64,000 nucleotides of DNA from NCBI GenBank assembly GCA_016722465.1, contig JADKJC010000001.1, forward strand, positions 682,001 through 746,000, given 5' to 3'. Under the pieces are notes generated by a model. That model was not told where the DNA came from. It made no database searches and saw nothing but the letters and a program-made list of their open reading frames with translations. How positions within the stretch are numbered: position 1 is the first letter of the stretch; every line of letters starts with the position of its first letter. This document shows, in pieces, positions 47,396 through 57,448 of the stretch. The position numbers were made by a program, and so were the translations under genes. The DNA is from Chitinophagaceae bacterium. GTDB lineage: Bacteria > Bacteroidota > Bacteroidia > Chitinophagales > Chitinophagaceae.

Positions 47396-49867
47396 TTACT
47401 CTGTTCTCAAGCTCTTTACCGGGTTGGCCACGGCTGCTTTTATGGCCTGTGAACTTACTGTTACAAATGCAATGATCATTGCAATGATGGCTGCCAGCCC
47501 AAACACCCACCAACCAATATTTACCCTGTATGAAAAATCTTCCAGCCATTTGCTCATGGCCCACCATGCCACAGGGAATGCTATGACAGAACCAATGATC
47601 ACCAGCTTTAAAAAATCCTTAGACAGCATGGATACAATACCTGAAACCGAAGCACCCAATACTTTTCGGATTCCAATTTCTTTAATGCGCTGTTCTGCAG
47701 TAAATGCTGCCAGGCCAAACAAACCCAGGCAGGCAACCAGTATTGAAAGAAATGCAAACACACTGAATACGGCACCTACCTGCTGTTCTGTTTTATACAT
47801 GGCTGCCAATCTTGCGTCTAAAAAATTATAGTCAAGGGGTGTATCAGGAGAAAAGTTTTTCCATTTTGCCTGCAGGGATGCAATGGCCTGGCTTACCTGC
47901 CCCGGCTTTACTCTTACAGAAATAAATGATGCCGGCTCAGTGTATGATTTTGATGAATGATGAAACAATGCAAAAGGTGTAACCGCACTGTGTAATGATT
48001 GTACATTAAAATCTTTCACAACTGCAATTACTTTAAACCTTGTTTCATCACCGCCTGGATACATGAGGTATTGGCCAACTGGTTCTTTCCATCCAGACTG
48101 CCTTGCTGCCGTTTCATTAATGATCACAGAAGCGGAGTCGTTAAATGCTGTAGAAAAATTTCTTCCCTTCAGCAATTGAATATCCATAGTGGGAACAAAT
48201 GCTTCATCCACCATATAAGAATACATAGACATATCTTTAGCCGGGTTGTTTTCCGTAGCACTTGGCTCAGGGATATAACGGTCGCCAAAGGCGCCAGCAG
48301 ATGGAACATTGGTGGAGATAGTTGCGTTTAACACGCCATTCATTTTACTCAGTTCATCCCTAAAAGTTTTTTCGGCTGTACCCAACCGTTGGGTATTTGA
48401 AATCAGCAAGAGGTTTTCTTTATCCAATCCAAGGTCCTTTTGTTGCGTATACCGGAGCTGGTTAAACACCACGGTGGTACAGATGATGAGACCAACAGAA
48501 ACAGCAAACTGGAATACCACTAAACCATTCCTGAAGAATATGGTGCCTGCTCCTGTCTTTGACAATTTGCCTTTTAAAACAGCAATGGGTTTAAAGCTGG
48601 ATAAATACAATGCCGGGTAACTGCCTGCAAGCAACCCTATCAGTATTGCCAATACGATTAATCCCAGCCAGATATAATTGCTGAACAGCAATCCAAAAGA
48701 AAGTGTTTTGGCTGCCAGTAGATTAAACCCCGGAAGTGCCAGCACTACAAGCACCAGCGCTATAATGGCCGCAGCAAAACTAAACAGCAATGACTCCACT
48801 AAAAACTGGGCAGTTAAATTTCTTTTCAACGAGCCCAGCACTTTTCTTACACCCACTTCCTTTGCACGGTTTACCGAACGGGCGGTGGAGAGGTTCATGA
48901 AATTTACACAAGCCAGCAGGATGATAAAGAAAGCCACCGCACCAAAAATATACAGGTTGCGGATACTGCCTAATGCACTGGTATTGGTTTCGATACCTGC
49001 AGAATGAAGATGAACATTGGTAAAACGTTTCAATCCAAAATTCCAGTAACCTCCTTTTTTATAAAACTCCTCCATTGGCATACCCACTCTTTCAAAAGCT
49101 TTGCCGGCCCTGCGTTTCACCATATCAGGAAACAACGCCACCATTTTATTTACAGCGGCTTCATCAGCAGCCAGTTTGTCACTGAGTGTTACATAAGTAT
49201 TTGTGTTGAGCCATATCCAGCTCCAGCTAAAATAACTCACTACTTTATAAGTACTCATGGGAACCAAAAAATCAAATTGCAACGTTGACTGGGCTGGAAT
49301 GTTCTGTAAAATCCCCGTTACTTTCAAGGGCAATTTGCTGTCTCCAAATAATAAAACTTTTCCGATTGCCTGGTCTGTATTAAAATATTTTTCTGCCGTT
49401 GCTTTTGTAATTACTATGGTATGTGGCTCATTCAAACAACTGGCCGCATTACCCTGCAGCAATGAAAAATCAAATACCTGTAAAAAATTGGAATCTACCG
49501 CCAACACATTTTGCTCAGTGAAATATTTCTTAGTGCTGCTTCTGTCATTGCTGATCAACACATCGCCAGGACTGAAAGTACGGGTGTAAGACTTTACGCC
49601 GGGATAATCATTCATGATGGCATCTCCAACTGGTGGCGGAGTATTGTAGGTGTTGAATTGATTACCGCCAAAATCACCAGCCAGGCTTACCTGGAAAATA
49701 TTATTTCCATTCTTAAGAAACCGGTCGTAACTTAATTCATCTTTTATGTACAATGCTATCAGCAAAGTAGCAGCTATGCCCACCGACAAACCCAACAGGT
49801 TAATAGCTGAAAAACTTTTGTTTCGTTTAAAACTTCTTACGGCGATTTTGAAATAGTTTTTAAGCAT
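47396..49867 (-). CDS. FtsX/MacB-like ABC permease 9
   Basis: The longest copy, 823 residues. Start MLKNYFKIAVRSFKRNKSF, then KDELSYDRFLKNGNNIFQV, coupling motifs KEVGVRKVLGSL and KEIGIRKVLGAS, tail NPVKSLRTE. Extra length is in the first periplasmic domain (around LFPDMVKRRAGKAFERVGM). It is followed on its upstream side by a 261-base gap holding the second copy of the hairpin element. Confidence 0.92.
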   Translation of the reverse strand: MLKNYFKIAVRSFKRNKSFSAINLLGLSVGIAATLLIALYIKDELSYDRFLKNGNNIFQVSLAGDFGGNQFNTYNTPPPVGDAIMNDYPGVKSYTRTFSPGDVLISNDRSSTKKYFTEQNVLAVDSNFLQVFDFSLLQGNAASCLNEPHTIVITKATAEKYFNTDQAIGKVLLFGDSKLPLKVTGILQNIPAQSTLQFDFLVPMSTYKVVSYFSWSWIWLNTNTYVTLSDKLAADEAAVNKMVALFPDMVKRRAGKAFERVGMPMEEFYKKGGYWNFGLKRFTNVHLHSAGIETNTSALGSIRNLYIFGAVAFFIILLACVNFMNLSTARSVNRAKEVGVRKVLGSLKRNLTAQFLVESLLFSFAAAIIALVLVVLALPGFNLLAAKTLSFGLLFSNYIWLGLIVLAILIGLLAGSYPALYLSSFKPIAVLKGKLSKTGAGTIFFRNGLVVFQFAVSVGLIICTTVVFNQLRYTQQKDLGLDKENLLLISNTQRLGTAEKTFRDELSKMNGVLNATISTNVPSAGAFGDRYIPEPSATENNPAKDMSMYSYMVDEAFVPTMDIQLLKGRNFSTAFNDSASVIINETAARQSGWKEPVGQYLMYPGGDETRFKVIAVVKDFNVQSLHSAVTPFALFHHSSKSYTEPASFISVRVKPGQVSQAIASLQAKWKNFSPDTPLDYNFLDARLAAMYKTEQQVGAVFSVFAFLSILVACLGLFGLAAFTAEQRIKEIGIRKVLGASVSGIVSMLSKDFLKLVIIGSVIAFPVAWWAMSKWLEDFSYRVNIGWWVFGLAAIIAMIIAFVTVSSQAIKAAVANPVKSLRTE

Positions 49868-50128
49868 GGCTTCTATTTTATGTTATGAGCATTTACACAT
49901 TCCTGAGCACTGTTGTGTCACTCTCTTGTACTGCATACCTGTCTTCAACTTGCAGCAATGGGTTTCACCTATCGCAAATGATATTACGCCCCTTCTGGGC
50001 TAGCGGTACAAACCAAAGAACTTCCATATCGTCATTATTTACTTAACCATCAATATTGCTTCACCCGGCAACTCAGCCAATGCATCAAAATCCAGCACTC
50101 CATTTTTTCCCTTTTAGAGACGAAGGGA
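49868..50128. repeat. Gap with intergenic hairpin element, copy 2
   Basis: AGCAATGGGTTTCACCTATCGC and CGCCCCTTCTGGGC at about 49954-50001 are a decayed copy of the element at 26228-26317; the upstream CACTCTCTTGTACTGC also matches. I see no gene or TGGCAC box in the rest of the gap. Confidence 0.6.
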
Positions 50129-52566
50129 TTACTCAGTTCTCAAACTCTTCACCGGGTTAGCCACCGCTGCCCTGATGGCCTGTGTACTTACCGTGAGCAA
50201 TGCAATCAGCAATACAATGAAACCAGCTACCGCAAATACCCACCAGCCAATGTTTACCCGAAAAGCAAAATCCTGCAGCCATTGATTCATGGCCCACCAT
50301 GCTACCGGAAATGCTATTACCGCAGCTACCAATACCAGTTTGATAAAATCAATAGATAACATGGAGGTGATATTCACCACGGTGGCACCCAATACCTTTC
50401 TAACACCAATTTCTTTAATGCGTTGTTCTGCCATAAAAGTGGCAAGGCCGAATAACCCAAGGCATGCGATCAAAATGGCTATGATAGCAAACGTAAGCCC
50501 GAGCTTCCCGGTACGTTGTTCCTCCCGGTACATATCATCAAATGCTTCATCCAGGAACTGGTAACTAAACGACATGCCCGTATCCATTGCCTTCCATTTT
50601 TGTTCAATATTTTTCACCAGGCCCTGCACATTCCCTGTATTAATCTTAAAAGCAGTGGCTCCAATCCGGTCTCCAAGCCTGAACAGTAAGGGCGCTACTG
50701 TTTGCTTCAATGATTCGTAATGGAAATTTTTTACAACACCTATAATGTTATAAGAGATAACTTTTGTGGTGCCATTTTCGGAATAACTGGTATAGAGTTT
50801 TTTTCCTAACGGGTTATTATACCCCAACACCCGGGCAGCAGTTTCATTAATGATAATTGCATTGGAATCGGAACCATATTCTTTTAAAAAATTTCTGCCA
50901 CTCAATATTTCAATACCAAGTGTTTCAAGGTATTCATAATCTATTTTCCATGTTTGGGCACTCAGGCTGTTCCTGGTATCCATCACTGCCTCTTTGGAAA
51001 ATGAATCGTCGCTCCTGGATGAATTGGCAACCGGCAGGTACCCTGCAAATGTGGCGCTTTTTACACCAGCCATCCTTGACACTTCATTTTTAAAGGCCGT
51101 CGCATTTTTGCCTAATCCGTAAGTATTGTTAATCACCAATACCTGCTCCTTGCTAAAGCCAAGTTTTGTGGTTTGTATAAAATTTAACTGGCGGTAAACT
51201 ACAATAGTACCAACAATGAGTATGATAGAAGTTGTAAACTGGAATACCACCAGTACATTGCGGAGATTGCTTCTTTTAAAGCCTGCTGTTGTTTTCCCCT
51301 TTAATACAGTAATGGGTTTAAAGGAAGAAAGGTAGAATGCCGGATAACTGCCGGCAAGCAGGCCAATTGCAAGTGGAAGCAACAGCAAAGAAATAAAATA
51401 CAATGGTTTTAACAGGTCGGTAATAGCGAGGCTTTTACCTGAAAGCTCATTAAAGTAAGCCATGCTTACCTGCACGATTCCGGTTGCAATTACCAGTGAG
51501 ATAAAAGCCATCAACGTTGACTCGGCAAGGAACTGGCCGATAAGCGAACTTCTTTCAGTGCCCAATACCTTTCGGATACCTACCTCCTTTGCACGGCTGG
51601 CCGAACGTGCTGTAGAAAGGTTCATGAAATTGATACAGGCCAGCAGCAAAACAAAAAAGGCTACTGCGGAAAAAATATATACATACCCAATACTGCCGTT
51701 TACACCCAGCTCCGGAGTCCGGTCTGAATAAAGGTGGATATCGGTAAGTGGCATGAGGGTATACAGCAATGAAGTGCCGCTTTTTTTAAGATCAGCCAGC
51801 GATTTTACATTGGTAAACTGCTGTACATAAGAAATTACATACCGGCTGATATATTCATCAAAGTTTTTCTCAAAAGCTTTATAATCGGTTCCCTTTTTCA
51901 GCAGCAGGTAGGTTTGAAAATTATGACTGGTAAACTGCCCCCACTTGTAATCCACATTATCCATTGAAAAAATAAACTCAAACCTGAAGTGAGCATTGTG
52001 AGGAATATCCTTAATCACTGCCATAACCTTATACAGCGTAGGTTCATCACCGGATGTTTCAATGACTTTGCCAACAGCCTCCACAGTACCAAAATACCTT
52101 TTTGCAGCAGATTCGGAAATGACCACCGTATTGGGTTCATTCAGTGCTTTTTTTGTTACGCCGGCTAATGCAGGCAATGTAAATACATCAAAAAAGTGGA
52201 ATCAGCATGACATACCGCATCTTCCTTAATAAATTCATTCCCCTTTTTTAACAGTTTGGCACCGCTGGAAGCATAGATTCTTGTGTACTCTTCCACCTGC
52301 GGATAATCTTTTTTGAGCATTGCACCCATGGGATCCGGAGTGGTGGCCATGTGAAGTTTGTTGCCACCAAAAGCAATATCTGAATTGATCCGGTAGATCC
52401 TATCGGCCTTTTCGTTAAACCTGTCGTAACTCAGCTCATCGGCAACAAACAATGCAATTAGAATAAAACAGGCTAGCCCCGAAGCAAGGCCTGCTATATT
52501 GATAAGGGAGAAGGTTTTGTTCTTCAACAAATTTCTCCAGGCGATCTTGAAATAGTTTTTTATCAT
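50129..52566 (-). pseudogene. FtsX/MacB-like ABC permease 10, frameshifted
   Basis: A permease of about 812 residues. The first frame (start 52566, MIKNYFKIAWRNLLKNKTF) reads through ADELSYDRFNEKADRIYRI to CHADSTF, then fails at a run of six T (on the coding strand, about 52190-52195) and stops at 52165. With one more T the frame continues FDVFTLPALAGVTKKALNE, with coupling motifs KEVGIRKVLGTE and KEIGVRKVLGAT and tail NPVKSLRTE. It lies 11 bases from the stop of permease 11, the tightest spacing in the array. Confidence 0.85.
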
Positions 52567-52577
52567 GGCTGGTTGCT

Positions 52578-54962
52578 TTATTCAGTTCGTAATGATTTTA
52601 CAGGATTGGCCAATGCCGCTTTAATACTTTGAAAACTTACCGTTAAGCAAACGATGGCCAATGCTGCCAATGCACCCACTACAAACATCCACCAATGGAT
52701 GGTGATGCGGTAAGCAAAATTCTGCAGCCAGCCATTCATTACTGAAAAAGCAAGCGGCGCAGCAATAACAGCCGCAATAGTTACCAGTATTAAAAAGTTC
52801 CTGCTCAGCAGTAATACAATGCTTCCCGTACCAGCACCCAATACTTTTCTTACACCAATCTCTTTTATTCTTTGCCTTGAAAATAAGGTGATCAACCCAA
52901 GCATCCCCATGCAGGCGATGAAGATGGTAAGAAAAGCCACATACCTCGCCATGGCCAGAAAATGATCCATCATAGCATACTGCTTATCCACTTTATCAAT
53001 CATCAACTCATAAGAAAATGCACGCCTTGCAGGTATCCCCTTCATAGCAGTTTCAATGGAAGCCATTACATCTTTTGAATGTCCTTTACTGATGAGTACA
53101 CTCAGGTAATTATTGTTGACACTTTGCTTTCCACCATACCAATGCAGCAATGGTTCAATATTTTCTGTGAGGCCACGGTAGTTAAAATCTTCTGTCAGCC
53201 CTACTACTGTGTACACCTGGTCATTGCTTTTTTGTTTTAATTGTTTTCCAATTGCAGTTGTCCAACCAAAAGCTTTCATCGCAGCTTTGTTGATGATCAC
53301 ATTCCCTCTTTCATTGCTGTCGGGTACATTGTTAAACGCTCTCCCATCAGCCATGGGAATTTCAAATGTGGAGAAATAACCGGCATCAGCTGAAACATGG
53401 CGCAGGTTTACTTCTTTGTTACTGGCAACATCATAATAGGTATTAAAGTTATTCCAGTATGCTGTTGGGACCACCGCATTGGTTGAAACCGATTTCACCC
53501 TGGTATCATTGCGGAGTGTATTTAATATAGCATCAAAATTTGATTCGGCTGTTTTGGGATCTTTAAAGGCCAGGTCGAGGTTCACCACTGCCACATCATC
53601 TTTATTGAAACCCAGCGAAGCAGATTTCATGTGTTTCATCTGGTTGTTTAATATTACAGTAGTGTAGATGAGTAATATTGATAATACAAACTGCAGAGTG
53701 ATAAAAGCATTTCGGCTGATGCTTTTACGGTTACCCTTTGATAATTTTCCCTTGATAGCATCGGTTACGTTTAATGATGTAAGATGCCAGGCAGGATAGG
53801 AAGCTGCAATGATGACAATTAAAAACCCTGTTACTAAAAAAATCAGCAGCAAAGGATAGTCTTTTGCGATGTTCAGTTCCATCTCACCAAACTGGCTGCC
53901 AAACATTTGATTCATCTGCGGTATGAGGAGGCAATAAAAAAACAAGAAAGCCAGCAATAGTGAAACAAGAACAATCAATGCATTTTCAATGCAGAACTGC
54001 ATAATGATGCTTCGTTTGCCACTGCCCATCATTTGTTTAACAGCTACTTCTTTTGCACGGGTGAACATGGTGCCTGCATTCAGGTTAACAAGGTTTACCA
54101 CGATAATGAGCAGGATAAAAAAAGCAGTACCGATGGAGCCGGAAATAATGGCTTTGCCGATACTGCCCATTGATTCAGCTGGTAATTGTTGAAAGGGCAC
54201 AACAATAATTTTATCTGATTTTCTTTCAGGATGATAATTCAACTTTACCAGGTGGTTCAGCTGTGCTTCTAATTTATTAACATCAGCGCCCTGTTTTAAT
54301 TTCAGATAGTTCTCTGCAAAACCATTGTACCAGTTAGCGTTGTCTTTAAAACCGGGTAAATCGCTCAACAACGCTGTAGTGAGCAATACACCAGGCCGGA
54401 TGCTGTTATTACTGCTGATATGTTTCAACACTGCTTTTACAGTAAGCTGAACCGTATCGTCAGCAGCAATTGTTTTACCCGTGGGATCTCCTTTCCCAAA
54501 TAATTTTTCTGCTGCTTCCTCAGAAAGCACCACGCTGAATTTATCGTTCAATGCATCTTTTACGCTTCCATACTTTACAGGGAATGAAAACACCCTGAAG
54601 AACCCACTGTCTACAAAATAGCAACGATCTTCCTGAATTTCTTTTTCATTGTACTTCAGCCAGGGATTGTACCATGTTTGCATATGTGTACCTGCTTCAA
54701 TTTGCGGGCAGGTCTTTAATGCTTCGTATAATAGCGGATAGGTAGTTTGTGTGTATTCATTGCCATCCTTTGCTTTTGTTTTCAGGTAGGCCATGCTTGC
54801 CTTATCCCTCTGCACATTATCAAAACTGAGAAACTGGTACACCATTACACTCAATACCATCACGCTGGACAAGCCAAGCACCAGGCCCAGCAGGTTAATG
54901 GCTGTGAAGGTTTTATTCTTCCAGAGACTCCGTATTGCGGTTTTGATATGATGACGAAACAT
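52578..54962 (-). CDS. FtsX/MacB-like ABC permease 11 (first in array, divergent)
   Basis: The 794-residue permease nearest the adaptor and first ATPase. Start MFRHHIKTAIRSLWKNKTF, with QFLSFDNVQRDKASMAYLK instead of the DELSYDRF entry. Its first coupling motif is degraded to KEVAVKQMMGSG, while the second is standard (KEIGVRKVLGAG); tail NPVKSLRTE. Like permease 4 it lacks the DRF/IYR signature, so the two may have a different partner or substrate from the other nine. About 160 bases separate it from ATPase 1. Confidence 0.9.
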   Translation of the reverse strand: MFRHHIKTAIRSLWKNKTFTAINLLGLVLGLSSVMVLSVMVYQFLSFDNVQRDKASMAYLKTKAKDGNEYTQTTYPLLYEALKTCPQIEAGTHMQTWYNPWLKYNEKEIQEDRCYFVDSGFFRVFSFPVKYGSVKDALNDKFSVVLSEEAAEKLFGKGDPTGKTIAADDTVQLTVKAVLKHISSNNSIRPGVLLTTALLSDLPGFKDNANWYNGFAENYLKLKQGADVNKLEAQLNHLVKLNYHPERKSDKIIVVPFQQLPAESMGSIGKAIISGSIGTAFFILLIIVVNLVNLNAGTMFTRAKEVAVKQMMGSGKRSIIMQFCIENALIVLVSLLLAFLFFYCLLIPQMNQMFGSQFGEMELNIAKDYPLLLIFLVTGFLIVIIAASYPAWHLTSLNVTDAIKGKLSKGNRKSISRNAFITLQFVLSILLIYTTVILNNQMKHMKSASLGFNKDDVAVVNLDLAFKDPKTAESNFDAILNTLRNDTRVKSVSTNAVVPTAYWNNFNTYYDVASNKEVNLRHVSADAGYFSTFEIPMADGRAFNNVPDSNERGNVIINKAAMKAFGWTTAIGKQLKQKSNDQVYTVVGLTEDFNYRGLTENIEPLLHWYGGKQSVNNNYLSVLISKGHSKDVMASIETAMKGIPARRAFSYELMIDKVDKQYAMMDHFLAMARYVAFLTIFIACMGMLGLITLFSRQRIKEIGVRKVLGAGTGSIVLLLSRNFLILVTIAAVIAAPLAFSVMNGWLQNFAYRITIHWWMFVVGALAALAIVCLTVSFQSIKAALANPVKSLRTE

Positions 54963-55121
54963 AAATAAACCTCCATCTCCCGTGGGAGCATATTTCTGGC
55001 ATCATGAACAATTACTGTATTGTTCAATTACCGGGTTAAAACAAATTTCAGAATGACTGCCTGAGCTTTCAGGCCAAGGACGGATTAAAAACGGCTATAC
55101 TTTATTCCTGGTTGTACGATC

Positions 55122-55808
55122 TTATGTAAGTGAGCTTAAAATATTTTCTGTTACAGTTTGTCCATCGAGCATGCGGATAATACGATGACTGTACCTTGCA
55201 TCATGTTCACTATGCGTTACCATTATCACCGTGGTACCTTGTTCATTCAGTTCGGTTAACAGTTGCATTACGTCGTTACCGTTACTGCTATCCAGGTTAC
55301 CCGTCGGTTCATCCGCTAAAATTAGTTTTGGTTTATTTACCACGGCCCTGGCTACGGCTACACGTTGCTGTTGTCCACCACTTAACTGTTGGGGATAGTG
55401 ATTACGGCGGTGCATAATCTGCATTTTATCCAGCACTTCTTCCACCCGTTTCTTCCTGTCGGCAGCTTTTACGCCGGTATATATCAATGGGAGTTCCACA
55501 TTTTCAAATACGGTTAATTCATCGATGAGGTTAAAACTCTGGAACACAAATCCAATATTATGTTTTCGCAGGTCAGCCCTTTTACGTTCGTTGAATTTGG
55601 ATACATCTGTACCATTAAAAACAAAACTACCGGCATCCAGGTCATCCAGCAATCCGAGTATATTGAGCAAAGTACTTTTGCCGCAACCCGATGGGCCCAT
55701 GATGGCTACAAATTCTCCTTCTTTAATATGAATAGAAAGTTTGCTTAAGGCAGCGGTTTCTACTTCTTCGGTGCGGTAGGTTTTTCCTAAATTGTTGATC
55801 TTTATCAT
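55122..55808 (-). CDS. LolD/MacB-type ABC ATPase 1
   Basis: An intact 228-residue cytoplasmic ATPase of the LolD/MacB/FtsE family. Walker A GPSGCGKST (about residues 38-46), Q-loop GFVFQSFNLIDELTVFENVE, signature LSGGQQQRVAVARAVV (about 143), Walker [15 protein letters not shown] and H-loop VTHSEHD are all present. It ends NILSSLT. In this family the ATPase drives FtsX-type permeases by mechanotransmission. It lies between the small secreted peptide gene and permease 11 and, being intact, may serve all eleven permeases. Confidence 0.93.
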   Translation of the reverse strand: MIKINNLGKTYRTEEVETAALSKLSIHIKEGEFVAIMGPSGCGKSTLLNILGLLDDLDAGSFVFNGTDVSKFNERKRADLRKHNIGFVFQSFNLIDELTVFENVELPLIYTGVKAADRKKRVEEVLDKMQIMHRRNHYPQQLSGGQQQRVAVARAVVNKPKLILADEPTGNLDSSNGNDVMQLLTELNEQGTTVIMVTHSEHDARYSHRIIRMLDGQTVTENILSSLT

Positions 55809-55845
55809 AACAGTAACTTGATGGTGGTTTATAATGGCTTGGTTT

Positions 55846-56067
55846 TTAATAGCGGAACATGTAATTACCCGGAGCTAATGCAAAAGGATACTCTTCGTTT
55901 TCTCTTTCTGCAGTTACTGTTTTTTCAGCCCCCTGCAAAACACATTCAAGCTGCTGAATGCATTTTATTTTACAGCTGGCTTTTGCTGCAACCTTGTTGT
56001 TCTTGGAAGAACTGAAGAGGCTCATCATTAAGAACAGCAGCAGTAGTTGTGTGGTTTTCGATTTCAT
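55846..56067 (-). CDS. Small secreted cysteine-bearing peptide within the export operon
   Basis: A 73-residue product I cannot place in a family. A basic start and hydrophobic stretch (MKSKTTQLLLLFLMMSLFSSS) look like a signal peptide; the mature part has three cysteines in SCKIKCIQQLEC and ends NYMFRY. It sits between the adaptor (62 bases upstream) and ATPase 1 (37 bases downstream) in the same direction, so it is co-transcribed with the exporter. It could be a cargo, an accessory protein or a stress-response peptide. Its size makes a chance ORF possible, though the signal-peptide-like start argues against it. Confidence 0.55.
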   Translation of the reverse strand: MKSKTTQLLLLFLMMSLFSSSKNNKVAAKASCKIKCIQQLECVLQGAEKTVTAERENEEYPFALAPGNYMFRY

Positions 56068-56129
56068 AATAAAGTTTTTTATGGCTTAAAAATTTGTTTA
56101 GTCATTCAATAAGACGGAGCTAAATAACT

Positions 56130-57389
56130 CTATTGACCTTTCTTCAACACTAACTCCTGTATAGTTCCATAGTTTTCATAACTGCTGGTAATTACTTTAT
56201 CCCCAGGTTTTAAACCCTGCATTACCTCGTAATAGTCAGGATTCTGGCTGCCTAATTGTATATCTATTTTATAAGCAACCGTTCCGTTTTCATTTACTTT
56301 AAAGATCCAGTTACCACCAGTTTGCTGATAAAACCCTCCTTTAGCAAGCAACAACGCCCTTCTTTCATCACTCAGTGCAAGCCTTATCTGCAGTGTTTGT
56401 CCACGGCGTATGCTTGAAGGAATGGAATCATCAAACTGCATATCCACCTGGAACCTGCCTGCAGTTACCTGTGTGTATACTTTCTTAATGGAAAGACTGT
56501 AATTTTTTCCTGCAATCAAAGCATCCCCTTTCAATCCATTGAACACTCTCGAAATGTAGTGTTCATCTACATCTACTCTTACCTTAAACCCGCTTGTCAC
56601 ATCTATCTGCCCAAGTCTTTCACCCTTATTTTTATTTTGACCGATCTCAGCATCCAGTGAAGTAAGTTGCCCATCAACAGGAGCCCTTACGATCAGGTCG
56701 CCCACTTTCTTCTGCATCAATGCCAGTGTTTTTTTCATCTGGCCATATGATTCTCCCATCTGGTCTACCTGCTGCTTCATAGAAACCGCATCGGTTTTCA
56801 TGATTGCCTCGGTCAGTTTTTTTCTGCGTACCTGGTACTCATATAAATTCTGACTGCTTTGAAATTCCTGCAGTCCAATTGCCTTCTTTTCGTACAACTT
56901 CTTGTTAACATTGAATAAGCGCTCAGCTTCTTTTAGTGCATTGTCCACATCTGCGTCCTGGTTCTGGCGGTTAATGGAGTTTTGTTCAGAGTTATTCTTG
57001 CTGATCTGCATCTGCGTAAGTACATTAAACACCTGGGTTTCCTGGTTGGCCAGTTGCAGTTCAAGATCTGTATTGCTTAAGCGTAAAATGGGTTGATCTT
57101 TTTTCATGATGGCCCCATCTTCTACAAATTTCTCTTCTACCCTGCCACCTTCCATAGCATCTAAATAAATAGTAGTAACAGGAAGCACCACGCCATTCAC
57201 GGGAATGAATTCCTGAAAGGGTCCTTCTTTGATCTCACTGATAGTGATCCGATCTGATTCAACGTTCAGTTTTGATTTGCCTGATGTTAAGTAAACACTT
57301 GCGCCTATCAACAGCAATACCGCGGCGATGCCGGTGATCATTAAGATCTTTTTCCTGTTCCAGTATTTTTTTTCTATTACCCTATCCAT
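56130..57389 (-). CDS. HlyD/MacA-like periplasmic adaptor protein
   Basis: A 419-residue membrane-fusion protein. One helix near the N-terminus (ILMITGIAAVLLLIGASVYL) anchors it in the inner membrane. Lipoyl half-motifs flank a long coiled coil: EGGRVEEKFVEDGAIMKKDQPILRL before it, DLIVRAPVDGQLTSLDAEIGQ after it. The coil (about residues 110-225, rich in Q, N and K) is the hairpin that reaches the TolC channel; beta-barrel and membrane-proximal domains follow. It pairs with MacB-type permeases and TolC in export. First gene of the main transcription unit, behind promoter module C. Confidence 0.9.
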   Translation of the reverse strand: MDRVIEKKYWNRKKILMITGIAAVLLLIGASVYLTSGKSKLNVESDRITISEIKEGPFQEFIPVNGVVLPVTTIYLDAMEGGRVEEKFVEDGAIMKKDQPILRLSNTDLELQLANQETQVFNVLTQMQISKNNSEQNSINRQNQDADVDNALKEAERLFNVNKKLYEKKAIGLQEFQSSQNLYEYQVRRKKLTEAIMKTDAVSMKQQVDQMGESYGQMKKTLALMQKKVGDLIVRAPVDGQLTSLDAEIGQNKNKGERLGQIDVTSGFKVRVDVDEHYISRVFNGLKGDALIAGKNYSLSIKKVYTQVTAGRFQVDMQFDDSIPSSIRRGQTLQIRLALSDERRALLLAKGGFYQQTGGNWIFKVNENGTVAYKIDIQLGSQNPDYYEVMQGLKPGDKVITSSYENYGTIQELVLKKGQ

Positions 57390-57448
57390 GATTATTTCCT
57401 TTGTATGATTTTAAAACGGTTTGCTGCTGTTACCATACCTGTCCATTT

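Noticed and set aside
55100..55121. TTGTACGATCTTATGTAA next to the ATPase 1 stop as a fifth operator
   Set aside because: Only one half resembles the dyad and no TGGCAC box lies at the expected distance (around 55061), so the module is absent.
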